DNA of 64,000 bases from Muricoccus pecuniae. GTDB taxonomy: Bacteria; Pseudomonadota; Alphaproteobacteria; Acetobacterales; Acetobacteraceae. Below, in pieces: positions 32,428 through 45,026 of the stretch. Within the stretch, counting starts at the first letter, position 1. Every line of letters starts with the position of its first letter. The stretch covers positions 186,001-250,000 of the forward strand of contig NZ_JACIJD010000004.1 in the NCBI RefSeq assembly GCF_014199205.1, given 5' to 3'. Under the pieces are notes generated by a model. The model had not been told where the DNA came from, made no database searches, and was given only the letters and a program-made list of their open reading frames with translations. The translations under genes were made by a program, and so were the position numbers.

Positions 32428-33180
32428 GTGTCCGCAGCCCCCAAGCCGCGCTACGAGGCGGTGAAGGACTTCGTGCTGTCCCGCATCGCCTCGGGCGAGT
32501 GGGCGACGCATGCGCGCATCCCCAGCGAGAACGAGCTGGGGCCGATGCTCGGCGTCTCCCGCATCACGGTGAACCGCGCCTTCGCCGAGCTGGCGCGGGA
32601 GGGGCGGCTGCGGAAGGTGCCGGGCGTCGGCACCTTCGTGGCCCCCCTGACGGAGGACGGCAAGCCGCGCACGGGGCTGGCGAGCATCGAGAGCATCGCG
32701 GAGGAGATCCGCGCGCGCGGGATGGAGTGGTCCTGCGAGGTCCTGGCCCTCGGCACCGCATCGCTGACGGACGAGGCGGCGGACGCGCTCGGCCTGCCGC
32801 GCGGGGGGCGCGTGCCGGCCTCGGCGGTGCTGCATAAGGGCGACCTCCTGCCCATCCAGCTCGAGGAGCGCTTCATCCGCCCGGGATACGCGCCCGCCTA
32901 TGCCGAGCAGGACTTCTCAGCCCGCACCACCTACGACTATCTCCGCGAGGTCGGCGAGGTGACGGAGATGGAGCAGGCCGTCACCGCCATCCTGCCCCCC
33001 TCCCCCGTTGCACGCGTGCTGGAGGTGGGTGCGCGCGATCCCTGCCTCGTCATTCGCCGCCGCACCTTCCGCCGGGGCGAGCCCACCACCTTCTCCCGCC
33101 TTACCCAGCCCGCCAGCCGCTTCGAGCTCTCCGGCCGCTACCGCATGCAGGACGGGCCGGGCGGGCACTTCCCCTTCTGA
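32428..33180 (+). CDS. hutC: GntR-family histidine utilization repressor
   Basis: 250 residues from GTG 32428. The N-terminal winged helix-turn-helix ([39 protein letters not shown]) covers about residues 9-76. A UTRA effector domain runs from about 95 to the end. The final [11 protein letters not shown], the QLEERFI segment and the immediate hutUHI neighbours match HutC, which is released from DNA by urocanate. A TTG at 32404 would overlap the oxygenase gene and adds nothing conserved. Confidence 0.93.
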   Translation: MSAAPKPRYEAVKDFVLSRIASGEWATHARIPSENELGPMLGVSRITVNRAFAELAREGRLRKVPGVGTFVAPLTEDGKPRTGLASIESIAEEIRARGMEWSCEVLALGTASLTDEAADALGLPRGGRVPASAVLHKGDLLPIQLEERFIRPGYAPAYAEQDFSARTTYDYLREVGEVTEMEQAVTAILPPSPVARVLEVGARDPCLVIRRRTFRRGEPTTFSRLTQPASRFELSGRYRMQDGPGGHFPF

Positions 33181-33190
33181 GGACGCCGCC

Positions 33191-34875
<1,685 letters not shown>

Positions 34876-34876
<1 letters not shown>

Positions 34877-36360
34877 TGGCCGCGCTCCCCGAACTCCGGG
34901 CGGTGATGGAGGGCGGCGCCCTCCCGCTTCCCGAGGGCTGGCAGGAGGCGGTGCGGGCGAGCCATTCGGCCCTCGCCGCGCGCCTCGCCGCGGGCGAGGT
35001 GATGTATGGCGTGAACACCGGCTTCGGAAAGCTGGCGGGCACGCGCATCCCGCCAGACGCGCTGGTGCGCCTCCAGCTCAACCTTATTCGCAGCCACGCC
35101 TCGGGCGTGGGCGAGCCCCTGCCCCGGCCCGTGGTGCGGCTGGTGCTCGCGCTGAAGGCGCTGTCCCTCGCGCGCGGCGCCTCCGCCGTGCGGGAGGAGA
35201 CCGTGCGGGCGCTGCTGCGGCTGCTGGAGGCCGATGTGCTGCCCGTCATTCCAGCGCGCGGATCGGTGGGCGCCTCGGGTGACCTCGCGCCGCTCGCGCA
35301 CTTGTCCATGGTGCTGATCGGGGAAGGCCAGGCCGCCATCGGGGAGCGCGTCGTCACGGGGGCGGAGGCGCTGGCGCATCTCGGCCTCTCGCCGCTCCCG
35401 CTCGGGCCGAAGGAGGGGCTTGCGCTGCTGAACGGCACGCAGGTCTCCACCGCCATCGCCCTCCACGCGCTCTTCGCGGCGCGGGACCTCTTCGCCACGG
35501 CGCTCGTCGCGGGCGCGATGAGCACGGAGGGCGTGCGCGGCTCCGACACGCCCTTCGACCCCCGCATCCACGCGCTGCGCGGCCAGCCCGGCCAGATCCG
35601 CGCCGCCGCCGCCCTGCGCGGGCTGATGGCCGGCAGCGCCATCCGGGAGAGCCACCGGGAGAACGATCCCCGCGTGCAGGACCCCTATTCCATCCGCTGC
35701 CAGCCGCAGGTGATGGGCGCCTGCCTCGACGCGCTGGACCACGCCGCCGCCGTGCTGGAGCGGGAGGCGAATGCCGTGACGGACAACCCGCTGGTGACGG
35801 CGGAGGGGGAGGTTCTCTCCGGCGGCAACTTCCACGCCGAGCCCGTGGCCTTCGCCGCCGACGGCATCGCCCTTGCCCTCGCGGAGGTCGGCGCGCTGTC
35901 GGAGCGGCGGATCGCGCTGCTGACCGATCCCGCCCTCTCCGGCCTGCCGGCCTTCCTCGTGCGCGAGGGCGGGCTGAACTCGGGCTTCATGATCGCGCAG
36001 GTGACGGCGGCGGCGCTGGCGAGCGAGCAGAAGTCACTCGCCCATCCCCGCAGCGTGGACAGCCTGCCGACCTCCGCCAACCAGGAGGACCATGTGAGCA
36101 TGGCCACCGGCGCCGCGCTGCGGCTGGGGCCGATGGTGGCGAACCTGCGCGACATCCTGGCGATCGAGCTGCTGGCCGCCGCCCAGGCGATCGAGTTCCA
36201 CCGGCCGCTCCGCTCCTCCCCGCCGCTGGAGAGCGCGCACGCGGCCGTGCGCGGCGTGGCGGCGGCCTGGGACGCGGACCGCTTCATGGCGCCCGACATC
36301 GCGGGCGTGTCCGCGCTGGTGGCGGAGGGGCGCTTCGCGGGCCTCGCCCCCGATGCCTGA
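34876..36360 (+). CDS. hutH: Histidine ammonia-lyase
   Basis: First enzyme of histidine degradation, eliminating ammonia to give urocanate. It has 494 residues. The MIO cofactor triad Ala-Ser-Gly is at 133-135 in [15 protein letters not shown]. Tyr44 in YGVNTGFG is the catalytic tyrosine. Other family marks are [32 protein letters not shown] and NQEDHVSM. It starts on the hutU stop codon and overlaps hutI by 8 bp. Confidence 0.98.
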
Positions 36361-37549
36361 CTTCGACCGCGTCTGGGTGAACGCCCATCTCTGCACCATG
36401 GGGGACGGGCTCGGCGTCCTGCGGGACGGGGCGCTGGCGGCCCGGGACGGGCGAATCGCCTGGGTGGGGCCGCGCGCCGATCTCCCTGCCCATGCGGCGC
36501 CGGAGACGGATTGCGGTGGCGCCTGGATCCTGCCGGGGCTGATTGACCCGCACACCCATCTCGTCTTCGGCGGCAACCGCGCGGGGGAGTTCGAGCGCCG
36601 CCTCGCGGGCGCGACGTACGAGGAGATCGCGCGGGAGGGCGGCGGCATCCTCTCCACCGTGCGCGCCACGCGCGCGGCGGACGAGGCCGCGCTGGTCGCC
36701 GCCGCCCTACCCCGCCTCGACAGCCTGCTGGCCGAGGGCGTGACGACGGTGGAGGTGAAGTCCGGCTACGGGCTGGACTTTGAGACGGAGCGCCGGATGC
36801 TGCGCGCGGCCCGCGCCCTCGGGCGGGAGCGCGCCGTCACCGTCGTCACCAGCTTCCTCGGCGCCCATGCCGTGCCGCCCGAGTATCGCGGGCGCCAGGG
36901 GGAATACGCCGCCCTCGCCGCGAGGATGATCGCGCCGCTGGCGGATGAGGGGCTGGTGGACGCGGTGGACGCCTTCATGGAGCGCATCGCCTTCACCCCC
37001 GCCGAGACGGAGGCGGTGTTCCTCGCCGCCCGCGCGCGGGGCCTGCCGGTGAAGCTGCACGCGGACCAGTTGAGCGACGGCGGCGGGGCGGCGCTGGCCG
37101 CGCGCCTCGGCGCCCTCTCGGCGGACCATCTGGAGCACGCCTCGCCCGGGGGGCTGGCCGCCATGGCGGCGGCGGGGGTAGTTGCGGTGCTGCTGCCCGG
37201 CGCCACCTATTTCATCCGGGAGCCGCGCCACCCCGACGTCGCCGCGATGCGCGCCGCCGGCCTGCGGATGGCGCTGGCCACCGACATGAATCCCGGCTCC
37301 TCCCCCGCGCGCTCCCTCCTGCTGATGCTGAACATGGGCTGCACCCTCTATCGCCTGACGGTGGAGGAGGCGCTGCTGGGGGTGACGCGCCACGCGGCGG
37401 CGGCGCTCGGCCTCGCGGACCGCGGCGTGCTGGCGCCGGGGATGCGCTGCGACCTCGCCCTCTTCCGCATCGATGCCCCGGCGGAGCTGTGCTACTGGCT
37501 CGGCGGCAATCCCTGCGCCGGCCGCGTGGTGGCGGGGAGGGATGCCTAG
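36353..37549 (+). CDS. hutI: Imidazolonepropionase
   Basis: Third step of histidine degradation, opening the imidazolone ring to N-formimino-glutamate. This amidohydrolase has 398 residues. Metal-binding and active-site regions seen are [49 protein letters not shown] and [11 protein letters not shown]. It overlaps hutH at its start. Genes for the next steps (hutF/hutG, or a formiminotransferase) are not adjacent. Confidence 0.97.
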   Translation: MPDFDRVWVNAHLCTMGDGLGVLRDGALAARDGRIAWVGPRADLPAHAAPETDCGGAWILPGLIDPHTHLVFGGNRAGEFERRLAGATYEEIAREGGGILSTVRATRAADEAALVAAALPRLDSLLAEGVTTVEVKSGYGLDFETERRMLRAARALGRERAVTVVTSFLGAHAVPPEYRGRQGEYAALAARMIAPLADEGLVDAVDAFMERIAFTPAETEAVFLAARARGLPVKLHADQLSDGGGAALAARLGALSADHLEHASPGGLAAMAAAGVVAVLLPGATYFIREPRHPDVAAMRAAGLRMALATDMNPGSSPARSLLLMLNMGCTLYRLTVEEALLGVTRHAAAALGLADRGVLAPGMRCDLALFRIDAPAELCYWLGGNPCAGRVVAGRDA

Positions 37550-37565
37550 GGAGGACAGAGCAGCG

Positions 37566-38384
37566 ATGTCCCTGCCGCCGAGCAGCCGCCGCGCCGAGGC
37601 GCTCGTCATCGGGCGGGACGGCGAGCCGCGCGCGGCGTTCCGGCAGGTGCCGGAGGAGGTGCCGGTCAGCCTCGTCTACTCCTCCGTGCCCTTCGCCGTG
37701 ATGATGCTGACGCCGACCGACCTCGTGGACTTCGCCTACGGCTTCAGCCTGACGGAGGGGATCGTCGCCGACGCCTCGGGCATCCGGGAGGTGGAGATCG
37801 GCGAGGAGGCGCGCGGGCTGCGGCTGGACATCCGCCTGGCCCCCTCGGTGCTGACGGCGCATCTGGCGCGGCGCCGCTCCATCTCCGGCCGCACGGGATG
37901 CGGGCTCTGCGGCATCGAGGAGATCGACCAGATGCCCCAGGCCGCCAGGCCCGAGGGCCCCGCCCCCGCCATCGACCCCGCCGCCATCCGCCGCGCGCTG
38001 GAGGCGCTGGAGGGCGCGCAGCCGCTGAACGACGAGACGCGCGCCGTCCACGCCGCCGCCCTCGCCCGCGCGGACGGCGCGCTGCTCGCGGTGCGCGAGG
38101 ATGTCGGCCGGCACAACGCGCTGGACAAGCTGGCGGGGGCGATGCTGCGCGACGGCGCGCGGGCGGCGGACGGGTTCCTCATCGTCACCAGCCGCCTCTC
38201 CTTCGAGCTGGTGGAGAAGGCGGCGGCGATCGGGGCGCGGACGCTGGTAGCCATCTCCGCCCCCACCGCGCTGGCGCTGGAGCGGGCGCGGGCGCTGGAC
38301 ATGAACCTCGTCGCTGTCGCGCGACGGGACACGATCGCGGTCTTCCACGGGATGGAGCGCCTGCGGGCCACCGCGCCGGGCTGA
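37566..38384 (+). CDS. fdhD: Formate dehydrogenase accessory sulfurtransferase
   Basis: FdhD moves sulfur from a cysteine desulfurase to the molybdenum cofactor of formate dehydrogenase. It has 272 residues from ATG 37566, with AGGGAGGAC upstream. The two essential cysteines are Cys112 and Cys115 in GRTGCGLCG. VREDVGRHNALDKLAG and ISAPTALALERA are strong family marks. It begins 17 bp after hutI, so it may be read with the hut operon; formate is released by the HutF/HutG branch of histidine breakdown. No formate dehydrogenase gene is in the window. Confidence 0.95.
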   Translation: MSLPPSSRRAEALVIGRDGEPRAAFRQVPEEVPVSLVYSSVPFAVMMLTPTDLVDFAYGFSLTEGIVADASGIREVEIGEEARGLRLDIRLAPSVLTAHLARRRSISGRTGCGLCGIEEIDQMPQAARPEGPAPAIDPAAIRRALEALEGAQPLNDETRAVHAAALARADGALLAVREDVGRHNALDKLAGAMLRDGARAADGFLIVTSRLSFELVEKAAAIGARTLVAISAPTALALERARALDMNLVAVARRDTIAVFHGMERLRATAPG

Positions 38385-38483
38385 TCCCTGGGCTGAGCTG
38401 CACCCACGGGCATGTGCGCGCCCGGTCCTGGCCCGCCCCTGCCGCCCCGGCTAAACCGGGAGCCCTTTGGCGAGGAGGACCGC

Positions 38484-39194
38484 ATGAAGATCACCTGGTT
38501 CGGGCATTCGGCCTTCCGGCTGGAATTCGGGAATGCCGTGGTGCTGATCGACCCCTTCCTGACCGGCAACTCGACCTTCACCGGCACGGTGGAGGAGGCC
38601 TCGCGCGGGGCGACGCATGTCGTCCTCACCCACGGCCATGGCGACCACACCGGCGACACGGCGGCGATCTGCAAGGCGACGGGCGCCAAGCTCGTGGCCA
38701 ATGCGGAGGTCTGTCAGTTCTTCTCCCGCAAGGGCGTCGAGAAGACCGACATGATGAACACCGGCGGCACGACCGACCAGGGCGATTTCACGGTGTCCTT
38801 CACCATCGCCTTCCATTCCTCGGCGGCGATGGACGAGAACGGCGTGATCCAGGATCTCGGCCTGCCAAACGGCGTGGTGATCACGCCGAAGGATTCCGCC
38901 CATCCCGCGGTCTACCACATGGGCGACACCGACGTGTTCTCCGACATGGCGCTGATCGGGGAGCTGTACCGGCCGGGGGTGGCGATCGTGCCGGTGGGGG
39001 ACCGCTTCACCATGGGCGCGCGCGGCGCGGCGCTGGCGATGACGCGCTTCTTGCCGGACGTGCCCGTGATCATCCCCTGCCACTTCGGCACCTTCCCCAT
39101 CATCGCGCCCGATGCCGATGACTTCGTGCGGGCCATGGGCGACGGCGCCGGGCGCGTGCGGCTGGCGAAGCCGGGCGAGGCCTTCGAGGTCTGA
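38484..39194 (+). CDS. UPF0173 metal-dependent hydrolase (metallo-beta-lactamase fold)
   Basis: 236 residues from ATG 38484, preceded by GAGGAGGA. MKITWFGHSAFRLE is the usual opening, and THGHGDHTGD (His50, His52, Asp54, His55) gives the dinuclear metal site. YHMGDTDVFSDM and PCHFGTFP carry further ligands. This is the UlaG-like UPF0173 family; the physiological substrate is unknown. A further upstream in-frame start at 38412 lacks a ribosome site. Confidence 0.93.
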   Translation: MKITWFGHSAFRLEFGNAVVLIDPFLTGNSTFTGTVEEASRGATHVVLTHGHGDHTGDTAAICKATGAKLVANAEVCQFFSRKGVEKTDMMNTGGTTDQGDFTVSFTIAFHSSAAMDENGVIQDLGLPNGVVITPKDSAHPAVYHMGDTDVFSDMALIGELYRPGVAIVPVGDRFTMGARGAALAMTRFLPDVPVIIPCHFGTFPIIAPDADDFVRAMGDGAGRVRLAKPGEAFEV

Positions 39195-39210
39195 TCCGGG
39201 CGGGAGGCGC

Positions 39211-39951
39211 CTACCCCGCCTCCTCCATCGCCCCATCGGGCGCCCCATCTGGCGCCCCATCCGGCGGGGCGGCGTGCAGCAGGCGCAGCAGGTCGCGCTT
39301 CACGTCCATGACGTGGCGCAGCGTGAAGCGCGCCGCCTCCTCCGCGGCGCCGCGGCGGCAGATGCCCAGCAGCTCCGCGTGCTCCGCCTTCGCCCGCTCC
39401 GTCCCGCCGGCGACCGCGAGCTGGAGGCGGGTGTAGCGGTCGGTATTCGCGAGCAGGGTGCGGACGAGGGCGAAGGTCTGCGTCCGTCCCGCCGCGCGGT
39501 AGAGCGCGAGGTGGTACTCCGTATTCAGCTCGCCCCAGGCGTTGAGGTCGGCGCGGTCGATCGCCGCGCTGTACTCCACCAGGATCCGCTCCGCCTCCTC
39601 GATGTCGGCACGGGTGAGGCGCGGCACGGCGCGGCGGATGAGGTCGGGCTCCAGCAGGGCGCGGAGGTCGAACAGCTCGGCGATGTCCTCGGGCGAGAGG
39701 GTGCTGACCACGGCGCCGCGATGCGCGTGGATCGTCACCAGCCCCTCGGCCGCGAGCTGGCGGAAGGCCTCGCGCAAGGGGATGCGGCTGATGCCGAACT
39801 CCTCGGCCAGCGCGTCCTGACGCAGCGCCTCGCCCGCGCCGAACTCGCCGGCGAGGATACGGCGGCGCAGCGCCTCGGTGGCGGATTCCACCACCGTCTG
39901 CCGCCGAAGCTTCCGCCCTCCGCCCGGCCCCTCCCCCTGCCGCACGCTCAC
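39211..39951 (-). CDS. GntR-family regulator (FadR type, FCD domain)
   Basis: 246 residues from GTG 39951, overlapping the permease stop by 4 bp. The winged helix domain (TEALRRRILAGEFGAGEALRQ, AEEFGISRIPLREAFRQLAAEG) precedes an FCD ligand domain (LFDLRALLEPDLIRRA, TEYHLALYRAAG, AEHAELLGICRRG). Being last in the importer operon, it probably regulates it and the divergent hydroxyproline genes. The tail repeats PDGA three times, coded by a 12-bp tandem repeat. Confidence 0.9.
   Translation of the reverse strand: MSVRQGEGPGGGRKLRRQTVVESATEALRRRILAGEFGAGEALRQDALAEEFGISRIPLREAFRQLAAEGLVTIHAHRGAVVSTLSPEDIAELFDLRALLEPDLIRRAVPRLTRADIEEAERILVEYSAAIDRADLNAWGELNTEYHLALYRAAGRTQTFALVRTLLANTDRYTRLQLAVAGGTERAKAEHAELLGICRRGAAEEAARFTLRHVMDVKRDLLRLLHAAPPDGAPDGAPDGAMEEAG
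39231..39266 (-). repeat. 12-bp tandem repeat, three copies, in the GntR gene tail
   Basis: CCCCATCGGGCG, CCCCATCTGGCG and CCCCATCCGGCG follow each other and differ at one position. On the coding strand they give repeated PDGA units just before the end of the regulator. The length keeps the reading frame. Confidence 0.8.
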
Positions 39952-40799
39952 GCCGCCTTGTACCGGCGCTGCACGAAGGCGGAGGAGGCGGCGGTCAGGG
40001 TCAGCGTCGTCACCATCAGGATGAAGGCGATGGCGGCGGCGAAGGGCCAGTTGTTGTTCACGGCGTACTCGCGGAACAGCATGGGGGCCATCATCTGGAA
40101 GCGCGCCCCGCCCAGCAGCAGCGGCGTGGCATAGGCGTTCATCGCGAGGATGAAAACGAGGACCGAGCCGGTCGCCAGCCCCGGCAGGGCAAGCGGCAGC
40201 ACGACGTGCAGGAAGCGCCTGGAGGGATCCGCGCCGAGGCTGTCCGCCGCCTCCTCCACCCGCGCGTCGATCCCCTCGATCACGCTCTGCAGGGTGAGCA
40301 CCATATAGGGCAGGTTGATCGAGAGGATGCCCAGCACCACAGCGAAGGGCGTGTAGAGCAGCGGGAAGCTGGAGCCCGGCGAGGCCGCGGCCACCGCGCT
40401 GTCCACCAGCCCGCCGCGCCCGAGCATCCCCATCCAGCCGAGCGCGCGCACCGTGCTGCCGATGAAGAGCGGCAGGATCACCAGCAGCACCCCCGCCGAC
40501 TTCCACCGGCTCTGCGAGCGCGCGAGGCGGTAGGCGATGGGAAAGCCGAGCAGGAGGCAGAGCGCCGTGGTCAGCAGGGCGATCCACAGCGTGGTCCAGA
40601 GCACGCCGGTGTAGAAGGGATCGTAGAGGAAGCGCAGGTAGTTCTCGGGCGTGAAGGCCTCGATCATGAAGTTCGTGCGGTCGTAGCGGTTGAGGCTGTA
40701 GCGCGCGAGGAGCGCCAGGGGCGCGACGAGCGCCCCCAGCACGATCATCGTGGCCGGGCCGATCAGCAGCCCGGCCGTGAGGCCGCGAGCCTGGCTCAT
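39948..40799 (-). CDS. ABC transporter permease (PotB type)
   Basis: 283 residues from ATG 40799, overlapping the binding-protein stop by 4 bp. About six helices are seen. The EAA loop reads VEEAADSLGADPSRRFLHVVLPLALPGL, and LSINLPYMVLTLQSVI is typical of spermidine/putrescine-type permeases. It works with the PotC-type permease, the ATPase and the binding protein on this strand. Confidence 0.93.
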   Translation of the reverse strand: MSQARGLTAGLLIGPATMIVLGALVAPLALLARYSLNRYDRTNFMIEAFTPENYLRFLYDPFYTGVLWTTLWIALLTTALCLLLGFPIAYRLARSQSRWKSAGVLLVILPLFIGSTVRALGWMGMLGRGGLVDSAVAAASPGSSFPLLYTPFAVVLGILSINLPYMVLTLQSVIEGIDARVEEAADSLGADPSRRFLHVVLPLALPGLATGSVLVFILAMNAYATPLLLGGARFQMMAPMLFREYAVNNNWPFAAAIAFILMVTTLTLTAASSAFVQRRYKAA

Positions 40800-41848
40800 C
40801 GCCCGTCCAGCAGCCGGCGCCACCAGTCGTTCAGCTCGTCCCGCACCGCGGCCAGCTTCGCGTAGTCGGGCGCGACGAGCTTCGGCCGCGGCTCCGGCAG
40901 CGCCAGGCGCTGCGCCACCTCGCCTTCCAGCGTCGCCTCGCTGCTGGTGGGAAGGTAGCCCATGCTGTCGGCGAAGCCGCGCTGCGCCGCGGGTTCGAGC
41001 ATGGCGTTGAGATAGGCGAAGGCGGCGGCCTTGTTCGGCGCGTTCTTCGGCACGCTCATGGAGGAGACGTAGACGACGCTGCCCTCGGTGGGGAAGGAGC
41101 TCTTCACCGCGACCCCCGCCTTCTGCCAGAAGATCGTGCGCGCCTGCCAGACCGGGCCGACATCGATCTCGCCCGAGCGCAGGGCGGGGGCGAAGGCGTC
41201 GGTGACGGTGTAGGTCTTGTTGCCGTCGCGGATCAGCTTCTCCAGCTCCGGCTTCACGGCCTGCACGTTCATCGCGTCGCCCGTCTTGGCCAGGGCGGCG
41301 GCCATGACGACGTAGATGAAGCTGTTGTCGAGGATGCCGACCTTGCCCTTGAAGCGGTCCGCCATCAGGTCGTTGAAGGTGGTGGGCGGCTGCTGCACGC
41401 GCTCGGTGTTGTAGATGAAGATCTGCGGGCTGAAGATGTGCGGCAGGGCGTAGTTCGTGCGCAGCTCCGGCAGGATGTGGCGCATGTTGGGCACCTTGCC
41501 CTCGTCCAGCGGCTCCAGCAGCCCGGCCTCGTTCAGGTCGTAGGAAGCCGGGGCTTGGGCGCAGATGATGTCCACATTGCCGCGCGGCAGGCGGCGCTGG
41601 GCGATCAGCTTGGCGATGCGCGCGGGCTCCGTGCCCACGTCCTGCGTCACCTCGATGTTCTTCGGCCCGAGGATCGGCTTATCGATGTTGCTGCCGAGCA
41701 GGTTGGCGTAGTCGCCGCCCCAGGTGCTGACCACCAACCGGCCGCCCGCCTGGGCGCGCGCGACATGGGGCATGAAGGGCAGCGCCGCCGCCGCTGCCCC
41801 CAGGCCGAGGATGTGGCGGCGCGAGGCGCCGGTGTGCCGTTCGGTCAT
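40796..41848 (-). CDS. ABC transporter solute-binding protein (PotD-like)
   Basis: Periplasmic binding protein of 350 residues with a Tat-type signal, SRRHILGLGAAAAALPFMP. Then come LVVSTWGGDYANLL and typical PotD/family 1 segments, PHIFSPQIFIYNTERVQQPP and FKGKVGILDNS, with the C-terminal SVPKNAPNKAAAFAYLNAML. Such proteins bind polyamines, opines or other small cationic or amino-acid-like compounds. Given the divergent 4-hydroxyproline epimerase, a proline derivative or betaine is an equally good guess. Confidence 0.9.
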   Translation of the reverse strand: MTERHTGASRRHILGLGAAAAALPFMPHVARAQAGGRLVVSTWGGDYANLLGSNIDKPILGPKNIEVTQDVGTEPARIAKLIAQRRLPRGNVDIICAQAPASYDLNEAGLLEPLDEGKVPNMRHILPELRTNYALPHIFSPQIFIYNTERVQQPPTTFNDLMADRFKGKVGILDNSFIYVVMAAALAKTGDAMNVQAVKPELEKLIRDGNKTYTVTDAFAPALRSGEIDVGPVWQARTIFWQKAGVAVKSSFPTEGSVVYVSSMSVPKNAPNKAAAFAYLNAMLEPAAQRGFADSMGYLPTSSEATLEGEVAQRLALPEPRPKLVAPDYAKLAAVRDELNDWWRRLLDGR

Positions 41849-41877
41849 CTTGGGCTCCTTCGTTGAATGGTTGGGTG

Positions 41878-42974
<1,097 letters not shown>

Positions 42975-42978
<4 letters not shown>

Positions 42979-43853
42979 GACACGATCCGGCTCAGCTTGA
43001 CGTAGCGGTCGAGCAGCAGCAGCAGCCCGGCGATGACGAGGGTCTGCGTCATCACCACCGCCGCCACCAGCGGGTCCACCCGGTATTCGAGATACTGCAG
43101 CACCGAGATCGGCAGTGTCGTCTGCCCCGGCGCGATGAGGAACAGCGTCATCTCGATGTTCTCGAAGGAGACGATGAAGGCGAAGAGCGTCGCGGCCACG
43201 ATGCCCTGCCGCATCATGGGCAGGGTGACGCGCCACAGCACCGTCAGCGGCCGCGCGCCGAGATTGGCCGCCGCCTCCTCCACCGAGCGGTCGAGCCCGA
43301 CGAGATTGGCCACGCAGAGGCGGATCACCCAGGGCACGGTGATGAGGAGATGGGCGACGACGAGCACGAGGTCGGAGCCGATCAGCGGCACTTCCGTCGC
43401 GATCTCCGTCTCCACGACCAGCACGTAGATGGACAGGCCGATCACCACCCCCGGCACCGTCAGCGGCGAGAGCAGCAGCACGTTCAGCACGCCGCGCCCG
43501 ACGAAGTTGTACCGCACCAGGGCAAGGCTGGCGGGGATACCCACCGCGAGGCTGCCGAGCGTGGCCAGCGCCGAGATGCGGAGGCTCGTGCCCAGCGCCT
43601 CGCCGAAGCGCGGGAATTCGAGGATGCGCGCGTACCAGGAGGTCGCGTAGCCCGAGGGCGGGAAGATCACGACCGCGTCGCGGAAGAGGCTGATATAGGC
43701 CGTCATCGCCAGGGGCACGGCCATGACCAGCACGCCGAGCGCGATCAGCCCCCAGACGAGCATTCCGGCCAGCGAGACGCGCGCATGCGCCGCCCCTCTC
43801 TCGGAGGAGCGCGCCGCCCCGGTCACCGGCCCTGCTGTCGCGATGCCTGCCAA
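42975..43853 (-). CDS. ABC transporter permease (PotC type)
   Basis: Polytopic permease; the EAA loop reads VEEAAANLGARPLTVLWRVTLPMM. About six helices run from LVWGLIALGVLVMAVPLAM to TQTLVIAGLLLLL. The start is uncertain. TTG 43853 has GGAGAGGTGG just upstream and gives 292 residues, the choice here. GTG 43826 (283 residues) and ATG 43763 (262 residues) are alternatives. It is first in the importer operon and diverges from the epimerase gene. Confidence 0.88.
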
Positions 43854-43938
43854 TCCACCTCTCCGCCAAGATCCGTTCGAACAGGCCGTCCGCCCGATCG
43901 ATCCGCGCGAGGGCCATGCAAGAGGCAAGCCGCGCGGG

Positions 43939-43967
43939 CTGTCAATTGGATAAAATGTCCTATATAG
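43939..43967 (+). promoter_or_regulatory. AT-rich promoter/operator between importer and hydroxyproline genes
   Basis: On the plus strand CTGTCA (43939-43944) and TATATA (43961-43966), 16 bases apart, make a fair sigma-70 promoter for the epimerase gene. The minus strand has a perfect TTGACA (43940-43945) facing the importer. The shared AT-rich core GGATAAAATGTCC, nearly palindromic at its ends, could bind the GntR regulator. Only the motifs are seen. Confidence 0.45.
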
Positions 43968-44000
43968 CCGTGCTGCTTTGCCGCAGAGGGGAGAGTTCCG

Positions 44001-45026
44001 ATGCAGGGAATCGAGACGCCGGTGCCGCCGGGCAACCACACCTTCTCCTGCATCGACGGCCATACCTGCGGCAATCCCGTCCGACTCGTCACCGGCGGCG
44101 GGCCCATCCTGCGCGGCGCGACGATGAGCGAGAAGCGGATGGACTTCCTCACCCATCACGACTGGGTCCGCCGCTCCCTCATGTTCGAGCCGCGGGGCCA
44201 TTCCGTGATGTCCGGCTCGATCCTCTATCCCCCGACGCGCGATGATTGCGACATCGCCATCCTCTTCATCGAGGTCTCGGGCTGCCTGCCCATGTGCGGC
44301 CACGGCACGATCGGCACGGTGACCATGGCGATCGAGAACGGCCTCGCCCGCCCGGCCAGGGAGGGGGAGCTGCATCTCGACGCCCCCGCCGGCCGGATCA
44401 CCGCCACCTATGAGCGGCGCGGGGAGCATGTGGACAGCGTGCGCATCCGCAACATCGCCTCCTTCCTCGCGCTGCCGGAGGTGGAGGTGCAGATGGCGGG
44501 CATCGGCCGGCTGCGGGTGGACATCGCCTATGGCGGCAACTTCTACGCGATCGTGGAGCCGCAGCCGGGCTATGCCGGGCTGGAGGATTTCTCGGCCGAC
44601 GACGTCCTGCGCTACAGCCCGGAGCTGCGGCGCCGGCTGAACGAGATCGTCGAGGTCGTGCATCCCGACGACCCCACCATCCGCGGCGTCAGCCACGTGA
44701 TGTGGACGGGCCGCGCGCGCGACCCCCGCGCCCATGCGCGCAACGCCGTGTTCTACGGCGACAAGGCGGTGGACCGCTCGCCCTGCGGCACCGGCACCTC
44801 CGCCCGCATGGCCCAGCTCGCCGCGCGGGGGAAGCTCTCGGTGGGCGACGAGTTCATCCATGAGAGCATCATCGGCACGCATTTCGACGGGCGCGTGGAA
44901 GGCCGCGCGGTCGTGGGCAACCACGACGCCATCATCCCGAGCATCGCGGGATGGGCGCGCACCCACGGCATCAACACGATCTTCGTGAACGAGCGCGACC
45001 CGCTGCGCGCCGGCTTTCTCGTCTGA
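44001..45026 (+). CDS. 4-hydroxyproline 2-epimerase (proline racemase family)
   Basis: Epimerises trans-4-hydroxy-L-proline to cis-4-hydroxy-D-proline for catabolism. It has 341 residues. Both catalytic cysteines are present: Cys99 in LPMCGHGTIG and Cys262 in DRSPCGTGTSA. Their presence argues against the dehydratase branch, which has Ser or Thr at one site. FSCIDGHTCGNPVRLV at the N-terminus is typical of hydroxyproline epimerases. Its stop overlaps the next start by 1 bp. Confidence 0.92.
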   Translation: MQGIETPVPPGNHTFSCIDGHTCGNPVRLVTGGGPILRGATMSEKRMDFLTHHDWVRRSLMFEPRGHSVMSGSILYPPTRDDCDIAILFIEVSGCLPMCGHGTIGTVTMAIENGLARPAREGELHLDAPAGRITATYERRGEHVDSVRIRNIASFLALPEVEVQMAGIGRLRVDIAYGGNFYAIVEPQPGYAGLEDFSADDVLRYSPELRRRLNEIVEVVHPDDPTIRGVSHVMWTGRARDPRAHARNAVFYGDKAVDRSPCGTGTSARMAQLAARGKLSVGDEFIHESIIGTHFDGRVEGRAVVGNHDAIIPSIAGWARTHGINTIFVNERDPLRAGFLV

